Below, one piece after another: positions 52,457 through 62,093 of a stretch of DNA of 64,000 nt (its first letter is position 1; the number at the start of each line of letters is the position of its first letter). The notes beneath the pieces were generated by a model. It was not told the origin of the DNA, searched no databases, and saw nothing but the letters and a program-made list of their open reading frames with translations. Where the stretch lies: positions 1 to 64,000 of the forward strand of contig NZ_JACIJM010000006.1 in NCBI RefSeq assembly GCF_014199395.1. Direction: 5' to 3'. Made by a program: the position numbers and the translations under genes. Source of the DNA: Yoonia ponticola. Lineage in GTDB: Bacteria; Pseudomonadota; Alphaproteobacteria; Rhodobacterales; Rhodobacteraceae.

Positions 52457-54541
52457 TTATGCCGACCGTGCGTCTGGACGGAAGCGTGTCTGTTCAGACA
52501 CTTGGAACCGGCCATTGCGGACTTTACTGATGCGGCCCTGACGCAAAAGCGTCCCGAAAGAGCGCAGACCGTCCTCACGGCTGAATTCTTCGTCTGTGGT
52601 CAGCTGCACTTTTTTCATGATTTGCGGACGAGAGAAGTCTTCGACGCCTTCTACGAATGATGTGTAGGCTGCGGCTGCTTCGAGCAGGTCAGGCAATTCA
52701 GTGGCACCCATTTGTGCTGCGAATTGAGCGAAACCGCCAACCTCTGGCATTTCAACGGCTTGGGCTGCGACGCGGCGTGGTTGCACGTCTGGGCCTGTTG
52801 CTGCGTCATCTTCGTCAACGCGCTGGGATGCGACCAATTTGAGCGGTGCTGCGCGTGGACGTTCGGACCGGATGTTTTGGTCGTCTGGTGCAACTGCGCG
52901 GCGAGGGCGCACAACCTGATCCAAATCTTCGCGGAATGGTTCCTGCTTCATCGCGTCACCACCGGATTGATCGCCAAGCTGACGGGCTGCTTCGGTTGCT
53001 GCAACTGCAGCTTTGAGTTGGGCAATCGCGTTGCGGCGACGGCTGCCTGTTGGCTCGCTGAGCGCTTCGTCGGTTTGCGTCATGATGCGTGACATGGCCG
53101 CGTCATCTGTTGCTGGCAACATTTCGCGTCCAGCGCGCGCTGGTGCTTCGACAACTTCTGGCATCTCTACAGGCGCTTGGGCGACGTCTGGCATCTCAAT
53201 CGGTGCTTCGGCCACGTCTTCGACGATGATTTCCGCGACTTCTGGTTCGTCATCTTCGATGGAAACAACGTCTTCGGCGACGGCTGCGAGTTCACGCAGC
53301 AGGTCGTCTTCGTCGTCGTCGGACAGGTTGCCAGCAGGAATTGCTGCGGCAATGGCTGCGCGAATGTCGTCGTGTGTCGAGGTCTGCTTTGCAACTTCGT
53401 CTTCGACGACTTCGATGTCGGCTGCTGGTTCTTCAGCAACGTCTGCGATGATGTCTTCTGCGACGACGTCTGCCACGGTTACGTCTGTGATGGTGTCTTC
53501 TGCAACAACATCTTCAACTGGTGCTTCTGCGGTATCTTCGACGGTTGGTGCAACTTTTGACGTTACAGACTTCAAGGCTGCGGCCACACGTTTTGCGACA
53601 CCAGAGTCGTCTGTCTCTGATGGTTCTGCTGCGACGACTTCTGCTGGTTTGTCCTTGCGCAGACGCACGATGCGGGCGCGGACAATTGGTTTCGCCGGTT
53701 GAACAGGCTCGGCCTTTGTGGCCTCTTCTGGTTCGTCGATGTCGTTGAGGTCAGACGAGACATCTTCGTCAGCTTCTGCTGCGACTTCATTTGTGTCTGT
53801 TGGGTTGACCGCTTCGGCCTCGGCCTCGGGCTCGATTTCAGCTTCAACAGCTTCAATCTCTGGCGCGTCGATTTCTGGCTCGTTTACCAGTTCGGCTGCT
53901 GCGCTTGTCTCGTCAGTGGTGTCGGCCATAATGTCTTCGGCGGTGACGCTGACCTCAGGCTCAGAGGTCGCAGCCACATCGTCTGTTGCGGTTGCGTCCT
54001 CGTAGGTTTCTTCGACTGGTGCGGCTGGTTTGCCAACAACTGCACGGATGCGCTGCAATTTGGCTGCAACACTTTCCGCGTCGGGATGTTGTGGGGTCAC
54101 TGGGGTCGTGATTTCATCGACTACAGACGTCGCGTCGTCGTCTGCTTCCGGTGTTTCGCGGGATGCCATCAATGGTGCGGCTGGCATCAGTGAGGACGGC
54201 GAATCGCTGTTTTTTGGTGCTTCGGCCTTGGGGGGCATCGCGACAGAGTTTTCTGCGGCTGGTTTTTCAGCGGCGTCGTCTTCTGCCATGGTTGCACGCA
54301 GGCGGATGCCTTTGCCGTCCATCTTGGCCTCGACACGGCGCGAAATCTCGCGTTCCGCAATCTTGGCGAGCATTTCTGCGTCTGGCGCAGGTGGTTCCGC
54401 ACCAAAATACCGGTCTTCATGAGCCAAATCGCGGAAATATTCCGCAATTGCCTTCATGGAGTGAAAAGAATCGTCGAACCCTTCGAGGGTACACGAGAAG
54501 GTCCCATATGAGACGGTAAGAATCTTTGTTGATCCAGCCAT
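52457..54541 (-). CDS. Long acidic low-complexity protein of unknown function, 694 aa
   Basis: The N terminus is compact and conserved-looking (MAGSTKILTVSYGTFSCTLE, then FHSMKAIAEYFRDLAHEDRY, to about residue 85). Residues about 95-480 are Ala-, Glu-, Asp- and Val-rich with near-repeats (DVVAEDTITD, DVVAEDIIAD; APIEMPDVAQ, APVEMPEVVE). The C-terminal domain is folded-looking (FAQFAAQMGATELPDLLEAA, MKKVQLTTDEEFSREDGLRS and FGTLLRQGRI). The layout suggests a head and tail joined by a long flexible acidic linker. I do not recognise its function; the ends look Rhodobacterales-conserved. No signal peptide is seen. Confidence 0.7.
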   Translation of the reverse strand: MAGSTKILTVSYGTFSCTLEGFDDSFHSMKAIAEYFRDLAHEDRYFGAEPPAPDAEMLAKIAEREISRRVEAKMDGKGIRLRATMAEDDAAEKPAAENSVAMPPKAEAPKNSDSPSSLMPAAPLMASRETPEADDDATSVVDEITTPVTPQHPDAESVAAKLQRIRAVVGKPAAPVEETYEDATATDDVAATSEPEVSVTAEDIMADTTDETSAAAELVNEPEIDAPEIEAVEAEIEPEAEAEAVNPTDTNEVAAEADEDVSSDLNDIDEPEEATKAEPVQPAKPIVRARIVRLRKDKPAEVVAAEPSETDDSGVAKRVAAALKSVTSKVAPTVEDTAEAPVEDVVAEDTITDVTVADVVAEDIIADVAEEPAADIEVVEDEVAKQTSTHDDIRAAIAAAIPAGNLSDDDEDDLLRELAAVAEDVVSIEDDEPEVAEIIVEDVAEAPIEMPDVAQAPVEMPEVVEAPARAGREMLPATDDAAMSRIMTQTDEALSEPTGSRRRNAIAQLKAAVAATEAARQLGDQSGGDAMKQEPFREDLDQVVRPRRAVAPDDQNIRSERPRAAPLKLVASQRVDEDDAATGPDVQPRRVAAQAVEMPEVGGFAQFAAQMGATELPDLLEAAAAYTSFVEGVEDFSRPQIMKKVQLTTDEEFSREDGLRSFGTLLRQGRISKVRNGRFQVSEQTRFRPDARSA

Positions 54542-54682
54542 GATTTATGCTCGCTTTCTGCCATTCGCTTTGACAGTCTGTTTACCACCAATTGGTTCCC
54601 AATCCGGAACAACACCGCGGTTATTCCAGTATTATTTCGTGTCTGAAATATGGCAGGTTCATCCAAATAAGGCAAAACCCCC

Positions 54683-55345
54683 ATGACAGAGTTGATCGTT
54701 GACGTCACCGACCCGATCGCATTGATCGGTGGTGCACAGCTTAGCCCACAACACCTTAACATACTGCAAACACTGACCCAAACCTTTGTTGCGGCTGATA
54801 GTGGTGCGGATCATTTACTAGGTGCGGGGATCAGTCCGGCGGCTGTGATCGGTGATTTCGACAGTCTTTCAGACGACGCTAGATCAGCGTTTTCGCCACA
54901 ATTGCATCATGTGACAGAACAGGACACGACGGACCTTGAGAAGACTTTGAACCGCATTTCTGCGCCTGTGATCATTGGCGCAGGATTCTTGGGCGGGCGA
55001 TTGGACCATTCTTTCGCGGCGTTAAATGCGTTGGCGCGATCCGCAGGGATGCCGTTGATATTGTTGTCTGATACCGAATGCTGTTTCCGCGCGCCAAACA
55101 CGCCATGGCAGATTGACCTGCCCCAGGGCACACCTTTTGCGATACTGCCGCTGCACGATGTGGTGGCCAGCACGGCGGGATTGGTGTGGGATATGGACGA
55201 GATGGCGCTAAGTCCGATAGGTCGTGTCAGCTCGTCCAATATGACCGAGCAAGATCGCGTGACGGTGACGATTACAGGGGCTGCGATTGTGACGTTGCCA
55301 CTGGATCAACTGGCTGCCGCGATAGACGTTGTTCGCGTAGAATAA
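54683..55345 (+). CDS. Thiamine pyrophosphokinase
   Basis: Converts thiamine to thiamine diphosphate with ATP. The 220-residue protein has FVAADSGADHLLGAG, the catalytic VIGDFDSLSDDA, and TDLEKTL followed by GGRLDHSFAALNAL, all typical of TPK. It is transcribed alone and divergently from the 694-residue gene. Its last 74 bases overlap the end of the convergent DMT transporter gene, an unusually long convergent overlap. Confidence 0.88.
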   Translation: MTELIVDVTDPIALIGGAQLSPQHLNILQTLTQTFVAADSGADHLLGAGISPAAVIGDFDSLSDDARSAFSPQLHHVTEQDTTDLEKTLNRISAPVIIGAGFLGGRLDHSFAALNALARSAGMPLILLSDTECCFRAPNTPWQIDLPQGTPFAILPLHDVVASTAGLVWDMDEMALSPIGRVSSSNMTEQDRVTVTITGAAIVTLPLDQLAAAIDVVRVE

Positions 55346-56198
55346 TGTAAAGGCCCGCCCCGACGGTGATGCAAATTCCAAGTGCGGCAAGCCCGTTTGG
55401 CAGGTCTTTGAAGATCAGCCAGCCAATCGCGGTGCCGAATGGAATTTCGAGATATTGCATCGGCGCGAGCGTAGAGGCGGGCGCAAAGCGTAGGCTGCCT
55501 GTCATCATAAGGTGCGCAATCGTGCCGAGCACGCCAAGGGCCGCGAGCATCCAGATGTCTGCGGTGTCAGGCCATTGCACATTAAATCCGGGGGCATTGG
55601 GAAAGATGACCATAAGGGGGACCACGATCACCAGCGCTTGAAGCCCGCTGACCGCTTGCAGGTGCACCGCGTCGATGGACTTGGCGATCTGGCGGGTGAC
55701 GAGCATAAACAGGGCAAAGACGATAGCGACGCCAAGCGGGAGTAGCGCGGGCCAGCCGACGGCGACGAAGTTCGGTTGGATCACGAGGAGCGTGCCGAGA
55801 AAGCCAACGGCGCAGGCGTAAATCCGGTGTGGGCCGATTGCTTCGTGCAGGACGAAATGCCCAAGGATCAGCATGATGAACGGCATCACAAAGGCAATCG
55901 CTAACGCGTCGGCTAACGGTAGATACCACAGACTTGTGAACATCAGCGCGACGCCCGAGATGTGCAAGCAGGTCCGTAGCAAGATTTTCGGAAAGGTGCC
56001 TGCGGGCGTGCGCAATGTGCCGCCGGACAGCAACACAAGCGGCGTGAGCATCGCCGCTTGGATGCCGAACCGGACGCATATCAAGCCCATCAGGGCCACG
56101 GTATCGCCCAGCAGTTTTGCCATCGCATCGCCAAGCGGGGCGAGAATGCAAAAGCCGAGCATAAGAAGAATACCGAAAAAGGGGCGATCTTGGGTCAT
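55272..56198 (-). CDS. EamA/DMT-family exporter
   Basis: This 308-residue membrane protein has about ten helices in two EamA repeats (ILLMLGFCILAPLGDAMAKL at the start, AVGWPALLPLGVAIVFALFM in the second half). A hydrophilic C-terminal tail (LSRQPVDPVATSQSQPL) is encoded in the region overlapping the thiamine pyrophosphokinase gene. It exports an unknown metabolite. It is preceded by a gap containing a repeat-like segment at 56250-56310. Confidence 0.82.
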   Translation of the reverse strand: MTQDRPFFGILLMLGFCILAPLGDAMAKLLGDTVALMGLICVRFGIQAAMLTPLVLLSGGTLRTPAGTFPKILLRTCLHISGVALMFTSLWYLPLADALAIAFVMPFIMLILGHFVLHEAIGPHRIYACAVGFLGTLLVIQPNFVAVGWPALLPLGVAIVFALFMLVTRQIAKSIDAVHLQAVSGLQALVIVVPLMVIFPNAPGFNVQWPDTADIWMLAALGVLGTIAHLMMTGSLRFAPASTLAPMQYLEIPFGTAIGWLIFKDLPNGLAALGICITVGAGLYIILREQRLSRQPVDPVATSQSQPL

Positions 56199-56249
56199 TT
56201 TAGGATCTGGGTTGCGATGTTTGAGGGCGGCAATAGGCGATGGTTTGTG

Positions 56250-56310
56250 ATGAAAGTGCGGGAGCCTCCGGCGGGGATTTTGAAGAAGTCAAAGAAGCGA
56301 AAGAGGTGCG
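56250..56310 (-). repeat. Roseobacter-type intergenic repeat
   Basis: The gap between sdaA and the EamA gene holds GGAGCCTCCGGCGGGGAT followed by AAGTCAAAGAAGC. The second part reappears, inverted, in the 33760-33800 gap (CTTCTTTGACTTTTTC then TATCCCGG). In each case it lies downstream of a gene in the same relative orientation. It looks like a copy of a widespread intergenic repeat that follows genes in this order of bacteria. Confidence 0.4.
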
Positions 56311-56328
56311 TTTTTCATCTGAGGTTTG

Positions 56329-57702
56329 TTAGCAATTGGGTACGTTGACGGCGAGGCCACCGAGCGCTGTTTCTTTGTATTTTTCGCTCATGTCGACGCC
56401 TGTTTGTCGCATGGTTTCGATCGCGGCGTCGAGTGGCACGAGGTGGGTGCCATCGCCGCGTAGGGAAAGTGATGCTGCTGAGACAGCTTTGATTGCACCT
56501 AAGCCGTTGCGTTCGATGCAGGGGACTTGCACCAAGCCTCTGACCGGATCGCAGGTCATGCCAAGGTGGTGTTCAAGTGCGATTTCGGCGGCGTTTTCGA
56601 CTTGGGCGGGGGTGCCGCCAAGGGCAGCGCTTAGACCTGCAGCGGCCATGGCGGCGGCTGATCCGACCTCTGCTTGGCAACCGCATTCGGCCCCTGAGAT
56701 TGAGGCGTTGAACTTGATCAATCCGCCAATCGCGGCAGCCGTTAGCAGGAAGTCGGGGACCTTTTTGATTGTCGCACCCGGCACGTGGTCGAGGTAGTAG
56801 CGGATCGTCGCAGGCACCACGCCCGCAGCGCCGTTTGTGGGCGCCGTCACGACTTGACCGCCTGCCGCGTTTTCCTCGTTCACGGCCATCGCGTAGGTCG
56901 ACATCCAGTCGTTGATCGTGTGCGGTGCGGACAGGTTCATGCCGCGTTCAGCCTGTAGGGCATCGTGAATGCTCTTGGCGCGGCGTTTGACGTTCAAGCC
57001 GCCGGGAAGGATGCCGTCGGTGACGAGGCCGCGATCAATGCAGGCTGACATGACCTCCCAAATGCGGGTGAGGCCGCGGTCCAGATCGCTGTAACCCATG
57101 CGGCTGAGTTCGTTTGTACGCTTCATATCCGCGATGGATTTGCCGGATTTTTCCGCCATTTTAAGCATGTCGTTGGCTGTCGTGAACGGGAAGGGGACGG
57201 GCGCGCCTGTGTCGGAATCTTTGCCATCCGCCAATTCGGTATCGGTCAATACAAAGCCGCCGCCGATGGAGTAGTAGGTCTGGCTGATGATCACGTCGCC
57301 TTGGCTGTCGGTGCCGTGCAGTTTCAGCCCGTTGGTGTGACCGGACAACGGCGGGCCGTAGTCGAACAAGAGATCAGCGGTCGGATCAAAGCGCAGCGCG
57401 GGCAGGCCGTCGGGTCTGACGATGTGTTCGGATTGGATCAGGGTGTAGGCTGCATCGGCTTTGTCTTTGTCGTAATCATCCGCACGGAACCCTGCCAGCC
57501 CAAGGATCACAGCGCGGTCTGTGGCGTGGCCAACACCGGTAAAGGCGAGCGAGCCGTGCAGCGATGCTTTGACGCCGGCAATCGCGAAAGGCTGGGCGCG
57601 CAGGTGGTCTAGGAAACGCGCCGCTGCGACCATCGGGCCGATAGTGTGAGAGGATGACGGGCCGAGCCCGACTTTGAACATATCGAATACAGATAAAAAC
57701 AT
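56329..57702 (-). CDS. sdaA: L-serine ammonia-lyase (deaminase)
   Basis: Converts L-serine to pyruvate and ammonia with a 4Fe-4S cluster. I chose ATG 57702 ([20 protein letters not shown]), overlapping the glutathione transferase stop by one base. The 457-residue single-chain type has the serine-binding [10 protein letters not shown] near the start and cluster cysteines in [17 protein letters not shown] and [15 protein letters not shown]. The threonine aldolase-like enzyme and this protein both act on hydroxy amino acids but are not linked in the map. Confidence 0.95.
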   Translation of the reverse strand: MFLSVFDMFKVGLGPSSSHTIGPMVAAARFLDHLRAQPFAIAGVKASLHGSLAFTGVGHATDRAVILGLAGFRADDYDKDKADAAYTLIQSEHIVRPDGLPALRFDPTADLLFDYGPPLSGHTNGLKLHGTDSQGDVIISQTYYSIGGGFVLTDTELADGKDSDTGAPVPFPFTTANDMLKMAEKSGKSIADMKRTNELSRMGYSDLDRGLTRIWEVMSACIDRGLVTDGILPGGLNVKRRAKSIHDALQAERGMNLSAPHTINDWMSTYAMAVNEENAAGGQVVTAPTNGAAGVVPATIRYYLDHVPGATIKKVPDFLLTAAAIGGLIKFNASISGAECGCQAEVGSAAAMAAAGLSAALGGTPAQVENAAEIALEHHLGMTCDPVRGLVQVPCIERNGLGAIKAVSAASLSLRGDGTHLVPLDAAIETMRQTGVDMSEKYKETALGGLAVNVPNC

Positions 57703-58376
57703 TAGGTGGCGCTGCCTATTGGAGGATTGGGGAGGTGTGGATCGGAAAAAACTGTTGGGCCAAGACCTTCTAGAGCGCAAACGTCATGTACTTTGCGTTG
57801 CGTCTCAAAGGATTTGGCGAAGGCCATGAGGACTGGAAACTTGGACAAATCGAACCACGCTGCGTCGCCGCCGTAAAGTGCTGACCAACGTAGCATGGGG
57901 GCTAGGTAACAGGCCAGAACGGGGCATTGGACCGTGTCCCAACGATCATTCAACTGGGCGAAAAGCGTGGTTAATCGCTGCCGCGTTTGTCTGCGTAAGC
58001 CGTCAGGATCGGTTGGCATGTATTTCTCAGGATAGAATAACATCCGCAAGGCGGGATGCAGCGTATTCGAGAGCCACATCAGTTGCGATAACGCGGTGCC
58101 GCGCTGGGCATCGTGCGGGGCGGGAAACACGCGGCCAGGGCTACGATCCGCAAGCCAGAGCAGGATCGCCGCGGTCTCGTAAATCGGGCCGTTCGGGGTT
58201 TCCAGCGTTGGGATCAACCCGTTGGGATTGATGCGTAGGTAAGCGTCGGACTTTTGCGCCTGCTTGGCGCGGTTAACCAAGACCGCACGGCATGGCACAT
58301 CCATTTCCGCAAGCAAAAGCCGAACGCAAAGCGATGCATTATCAGGGGCGTAGTGCAGGGTCAGGTCTGGCGTCAT
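57702..58376 (-). CDS. Glutathione S-transferase family protein
   Basis: The 224-residue protein has the N-terminal thioredoxin-like domain (LTLHYAPDNASLCVRLLLAE, then RINPNGLIPTLETPNGPIYE with the cis-Pro and the ES/T-type glutathione-binding segment). The C-terminal domain is helical. It probably conjugates or reduces small electrophiles. Glutathione reductase lies about 1 kb away on the other strand. It is coupled to sdaA by a 1-bp overlap. Confidence 0.85.
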   Translation of the reverse strand: MTPDLTLHYAPDNASLCVRLLLAEMDVPCRAVLVNRAKQAQKSDAYLRINPNGLIPTLETPNGPIYETAAILLWLADRSPGRVFPAPHDAQRGTALSQLMWLSNTLHPALRMLFYPEKYMPTDPDGLRRQTRQRLTTLFAQLNDRWDTVQCPVLACYLAPMLRWSALYGGDAAWFDLSKFPVLMAFAKSFETQRKVHDVCALEGLGPTVFSDPHLPNPPIGSAT

Positions 58377-58541
58377 TCGGGGATGATAGCGAGCCTGTCG
58401 CGGAATGAAACCGCCGAAAACGACCCAATGGCGGGTCTATTCGGCCTCGGTTGTCGGTGTTGTGTTTTGAATTTTAACGTTTCCTCAATGCTTTTGGCAG
58501 CCTATACACCGATCAAACACATTCTCACCGGAGCCGCCCCA

Positions 58542-59321
58542 ATGTCGTCTGATCTTTCGCCCATCGACAAAGCCAAATTTGTGGCCGCTAAACGTGCGGC
58601 GCAATTCGTGACAAGTGGTATGAAGGTAGGGCTTGGGTCCGGTTCGACCGCTGCGTGGTTGGTCCAATGTTTGGGTGAACGGGTGCGCGTTGAAGGGTTG
58701 GCGATGACGGGCGTGCCGACGTCCCGCCGCACCGCGCAATTGGCCCGAGATGTCGGCATTCCTGTGATGTCTTTGGACGAGGCCAAGACATTAGACCTGT
58801 CGATTGACGGCGCGGATGAATTCAACGGCAAGTTGAACTTGATCAAAGGCGGCGGCGGTTCGTTGCTGCACGAAAAGATCGTGGCGACGGCGTCAGAGCG
58901 CATGATTGTCATCGCAGACGCATCCAAGCGGGTCGAAACGCTGGGCGCATTTCCACTACCGTTAGAGCTGATCTCGTTCGGTTGGCAGACGACCAAAGCA
59001 CTGGTCGAGGAAACTTTGATCGGGTTAGACGTGCTGGGTCGCACGGCGAGTTTGCGGATGAATGGGGACGCGCCATTTGCGACGGATGAGGGCAACTATA
59101 TCCTTGATCTGCACCTGCACAGGATCGGCGATCCACGGCAATTGTCCATGATTGTGAATCAGATACCGGGCGTTGTTGAGAACGGTTTGTTCATTGATAT
59201 TTGCGACGCGATTGTTGTGGGCTACGGCGATGGTCGGGTCGAGGTGACGGATATTAACGATGGATCAATCGAGGAAACGCGCTTTGATTTCGTTGAGCGC
59301 GACAATATTTTCGCTGATTAA
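58542..59321 (+). CDS. rpiA: Ribose-5-phosphate isomerase A
   Basis: Interconverts ribose 5-phosphate and ribulose 5-phosphate, the source of substrate for Prs. I chose ATG 58542 (MSSDLSPIDKAKFVAAKRAA); the 96-codon longer frame has no family likeness. The 259-residue protein shows KVGLGSGSTAAWLVQ, the catalytic SIDGADEFNGKLNLIKGGGG (Asp and Lys) and LLHEKIVA. A GGTTTAGCG/CGCTAAACC hairpin follows. The glutathione reductase gene starts 177 bp later. Confidence 0.95.
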   Translation: MSSDLSPIDKAKFVAAKRAAQFVTSGMKVGLGSGSTAAWLVQCLGERVRVEGLAMTGVPTSRRTAQLARDVGIPVMSLDEAKTLDLSIDGADEFNGKLNLIKGGGGSLLHEKIVATASERMIVIADASKRVETLGAFPLPLELISFGWQTTKALVEETLIGLDVLGRTASLRMNGDAPFATDEGNYILDLHLHRIGDPRQLSMIVNQIPGVVENGLFIDICDAIVVGYGDGRVEVTDINDGSIEETRFDFVERDNIFAD

Positions 59322-59335
59322 TCATGAACGCAATG

Positions 59336-59358
59336 GGTTTAGCGGGATGCGCTAAACC
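59336..59358 (+). terminator. Hairpin after rpiA
   Basis: GGTTTAGCG pairs perfectly with CGCTAAACC around a 5-nt loop. Only a weak T-rich tail (TGTTGTT) follows, so termination is probable but not certain. Confidence 0.5.
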
Positions 59359-59498
59359 TGTTGTTAACGTGTATGCTGCACTGTCGGCGCGACCTCACAC
59401 GCGCGAACGTGACAAAGGTTACACGGACGAGGCGTTGTAGTCTGGCTGCGACACACTTAGTTTATCGCTGAATTATGAATATATGTGAGGACTTGAAG

Positions 59499-60857
59499 AT
59501 GGCTTTTGATTTTGACTTGTTTGTCATCGGCGGCGGCTCTGGTGGTGTGCGTGCTGGTCGGGTTGCGGCCCAGAACGGTGCAAAAGTCGCTCTGGCCGAA
59601 GAGTTCCGCATGGGTGGCACCTGTGTGATCCGTGGCTGTGTTCCAAAGAAATTGATGGTCTTTGCGTCCCAGTTTTCTGCGGCATTTGTTGATGCAAAAG
59701 AATACGGCTGGGATGTCGGTGTGAAGCCGACGTTTGGCTGGATGGGTTTTCGGACGAAATTGCACGCTGAGTTAGAGCGCCTTGAAGGCATCTACCGCAA
59801 GTTGTTGGACAACAACGATGTGACGATTTTCGATAGCCGTGCCGTTGTGAAAGACGCCCACACTGTTGTGCTGAATGATGGTAAAGAAATCACCGCCAAG
59901 ACGATCTTGGTCGCTGTTGGTGGCCGTCCGGTTGTGCCTGACTTTGAAGGGTCAGAGCATGCGATCACGTCGAACGATATCTTCTTGCTGGACGAGATGC
60001 CGAACAAGATTTTGATTGTTGGCGGCGGTTATATTGCGTCCGAATTTGCCGGTATTCTGAATGGGTTGGGCGTCCATGTGACCCAAGCCTACCGTGGCGA
60101 GCAGATTTTGCGCGGCTTTGACAACGAGGCGCGTGAATTGATTGCGTCCGGTATGGTTGAAAAAGGCGTGAATTTGCAGCTGAACACGGATGTCGCCAAG
60201 ATTGATAAAGTGGGGGAAGCGTTTGCTGTGACGTTCAAGGACGGTGCAGTGCATACGTTTGATCAAGTGATGTATGCGACGGGACGTCGTCCGAATACAG
60301 ACGGCATGGGCCTAGAAGACGTCGGCGTTGCGCTGGGCAAAAGCGGGCAGATCGTCGTGGACGAATATAGTGCGACTGCTGTGCCGTCGATTTATGCTGT
60401 GGGCGATGTGACCGATCGGGTGCAACTGACGCCTGTGGCGATCCGCGAAGGCATGGCGTTTGTCGAAACTGTAATCAAAGGCAATCCAACGCCTGTGGAC
60501 CACGACTTGATCCCGTCTGCGGTGTTCACGCAGCCGGAATTTGGCACGATTGGCCTGTCCGAAGAAGACGCCGCCAAGCAAGAAGCCATCGAAGTTTATG
60601 CGACGACGTTCAAACCGATGAACCATTCCTTTGCCGGTCGCGATGATCGTGTGATGATGAAATTGGTCGTATCAAAAGCCACGCGCAAAGTGCTTGGTGT
60701 GCATATTGTCGCAGATGGGGCGGGCGAAATGATCCAAATGGTCGGAATCGCCGTGAAAATGGGTGCAACCAAAGAAGAATTCGACCGCACTGTTGCAGTT
60801 CACCCTACAATGTCCGAAGAACTCGTGACGATGAAAGAACCTGTCCGCACGACTTGA
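59499..60857 (+). CDS. gor: Glutathione-disulfide reductase
   Basis: Reduces glutathione disulfide with NADPH. I chose ATG 59499 (MAFDFDLFVIGGGSGGVRAG), preceded by GAGGAC. The 452-residue protein has the FAD loop, the redox disulfide GGTCVIRGCVPKK (Cys42, Cys47), the NADPH domain VGGGYIASEFAGIL, YAVGDVTDRVQLTPVA and the C-terminal catalytic His-Glu HPTMSEE. It supports the glutathione transferase-type proteins in the window. It is followed by hflK. Confidence 0.95.
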   Translation: MAFDFDLFVIGGGSGGVRAGRVAAQNGAKVALAEEFRMGGTCVIRGCVPKKLMVFASQFSAAFVDAKEYGWDVGVKPTFGWMGFRTKLHAELERLEGIYRKLLDNNDVTIFDSRAVVKDAHTVVLNDGKEITAKTILVAVGGRPVVPDFEGSEHAITSNDIFLLDEMPNKILIVGGGYIASEFAGILNGLGVHVTQAYRGEQILRGFDNEARELIASGMVEKGVNLQLNTDVAKIDKVGEAFAVTFKDGAVHTFDQVMYATGRRPNTDGMGLEDVGVALGKSGQIVVDEYSATAVPSIYAVGDVTDRVQLTPVAIREGMAFVETVIKGNPTPVDHDLIPSAVFTQPEFGTIGLSEEDAAKQEAIEVYATTFKPMNHSFAGRDDRVMMKLVVSKATRKVLGVHIVADGAGEMIQMVGIAVKMGATKEEFDRTVAVHPTMSEELVTMKEPVRTT

Positions 60858-60926
60858 TTTCGGAGGTTCGGTCTACACATATAATACGACAGCCCGGATG
60901 ATGCGGGCGGCAGAATGGGAAGCACA

Positions 60927-62093
60927 ATGGCAGGGAATAACGGTGGCCCTTGGGGCGGCGGTGGAAATAACGGCTCAAATGACGGCGGCGATGACAAGCG
61001 CGGCAGCAATAATGGTGGGCGACGTCCCGGCAATGATGGGCCGCAAATCCCTGAGATTGACGAGTTGATGAACAAAGGTCGCGAACAGTTGCGCGTCTTG
61101 ATGGGCGGCGGCGGTAATGGCGGTCGGAACAACGGGACTGGCGGTGGCAGCGGTGGACCGCAGATCACACGCGGTATGGTTGGACTGGGTGTCTTGGTCG
61201 CGGCTGTCGCATGGGTTGCGGCGTCCGCGTACACCGTCAAACCCGAGGAGCAATCTGTTGAACTGATGCTTGGTAAGTATTCATCAACAGGCGGTCCTGG
61301 TCTGAACTTTGCGCCTTGGCCGATTGTGACCAAGGAAATCCTTGCTGTTACATCCGAGCGTAACATTGATATCGGTGTGAACCGCACTGGGTCCGAAGCA
61401 GGGCTGATGTTGACTGGTGACGAAAACATCGTGGACATCGATTTCCAAGTTGTTTGGAACATCACTGATCCGCAGAAGTATCTGTTTAACCTCGCAAACC
61501 CGCCTCAGACTATCGAAGCGGTTTCTGAATCGGCGATGCGCGAAATTATTTCGCAGTCCGATCTGGCTCCGATCCTGAACAGGGACCGTGGTGCAATTGC
61601 TGACCGTCTGCGCGATGCGATTCAATCGACAATGGATAGCTACGATTCTGGTGTGAACATCGTGCGTGTTAACTTTGATAAGGCCGACCCGCCTGTTGAA
61701 GTTATTGCGTCATTCCGGTCGGTACAGGATGCCGAGCAGGAACGTGACCGGCTACAAAACATTGCGGATGCCTATGCAAACCAAGTGGTTGCGGGCGCAC
61801 GTGGTGAAGCTGCACAGTTGATCGAACAATCCGAAGCCTATCGGTCACAAGTTGTGAACGAAGCGCAGGGTGAGGCGTCACGTTTCACTGCCGTTTTGGC
61901 CGAATATGAAAAGGCCCCAGAGGTGACGCGCAAGCGTCTGTATCTGGAAACCATGGAGCAAGTCCTTGGTGGCGTTGACATTATTCTGCTCGACGAGGGT
62001 GCGGGTGCTAATGGCAACGGCCAAGGTGTTGTCCCGTATCTGTCCTTGAATGAATTGCGCCGCAACACGACCACCGATGGAGGGTCCAACTGA
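60927..62093 (+). CDS. hflK: FtsH protease regulator HflK
   Basis: HflK with HflC forms a membrane complex that modulates the FtsH protease. I chose ATG 60927 (MAGNNGGPWGGGGNNGSNDG), preceded by GGGAAG; ATG 60915 is an alternative. The 388-residue protein opens with a Gly/Asn-rich cytosolic tail, one transmembrane helix (GLGVLVAAVAWVAASAYTV), then an SPFH domain (EEQSVELMLGKYSSTGGPGL, QVVWNITDPQKYLFNLANP). Its stop overlaps the hflC start (TGATG). Confidence 0.94.
   Translation: MAGNNGGPWGGGGNNGSNDGGDDKRGSNNGGRRPGNDGPQIPEIDELMNKGREQLRVLMGGGGNGGRNNGTGGGSGGPQITRGMVGLGVLVAAVAWVAASAYTVKPEEQSVELMLGKYSSTGGPGLNFAPWPIVTKEILAVTSERNIDIGVNRTGSEAGLMLTGDENIVDIDFQVVWNITDPQKYLFNLANPPQTIEAVSESAMREIISQSDLAPILNRDRGAIADRLRDAIQSTMDSYDSGVNIVRVNFDKADPPVEVIASFRSVQDAEQERDRLQNIADAYANQVVAGARGEAAQLIEQSEAYRSQVVNEAQGEASRFTAVLAEYEKAPEVTRKRLYLETMEQVLGGVDIILLDEGAGANGNGQGVVPYLSLNELRRNTTTDGGSN

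Noticed and set aside
53013-54422. Several long Ser/Ala-rich plus-strand frames opposite the 694-residue gene
   Set aside because: They mirror the low-complexity acidic linker and are not independent genes.
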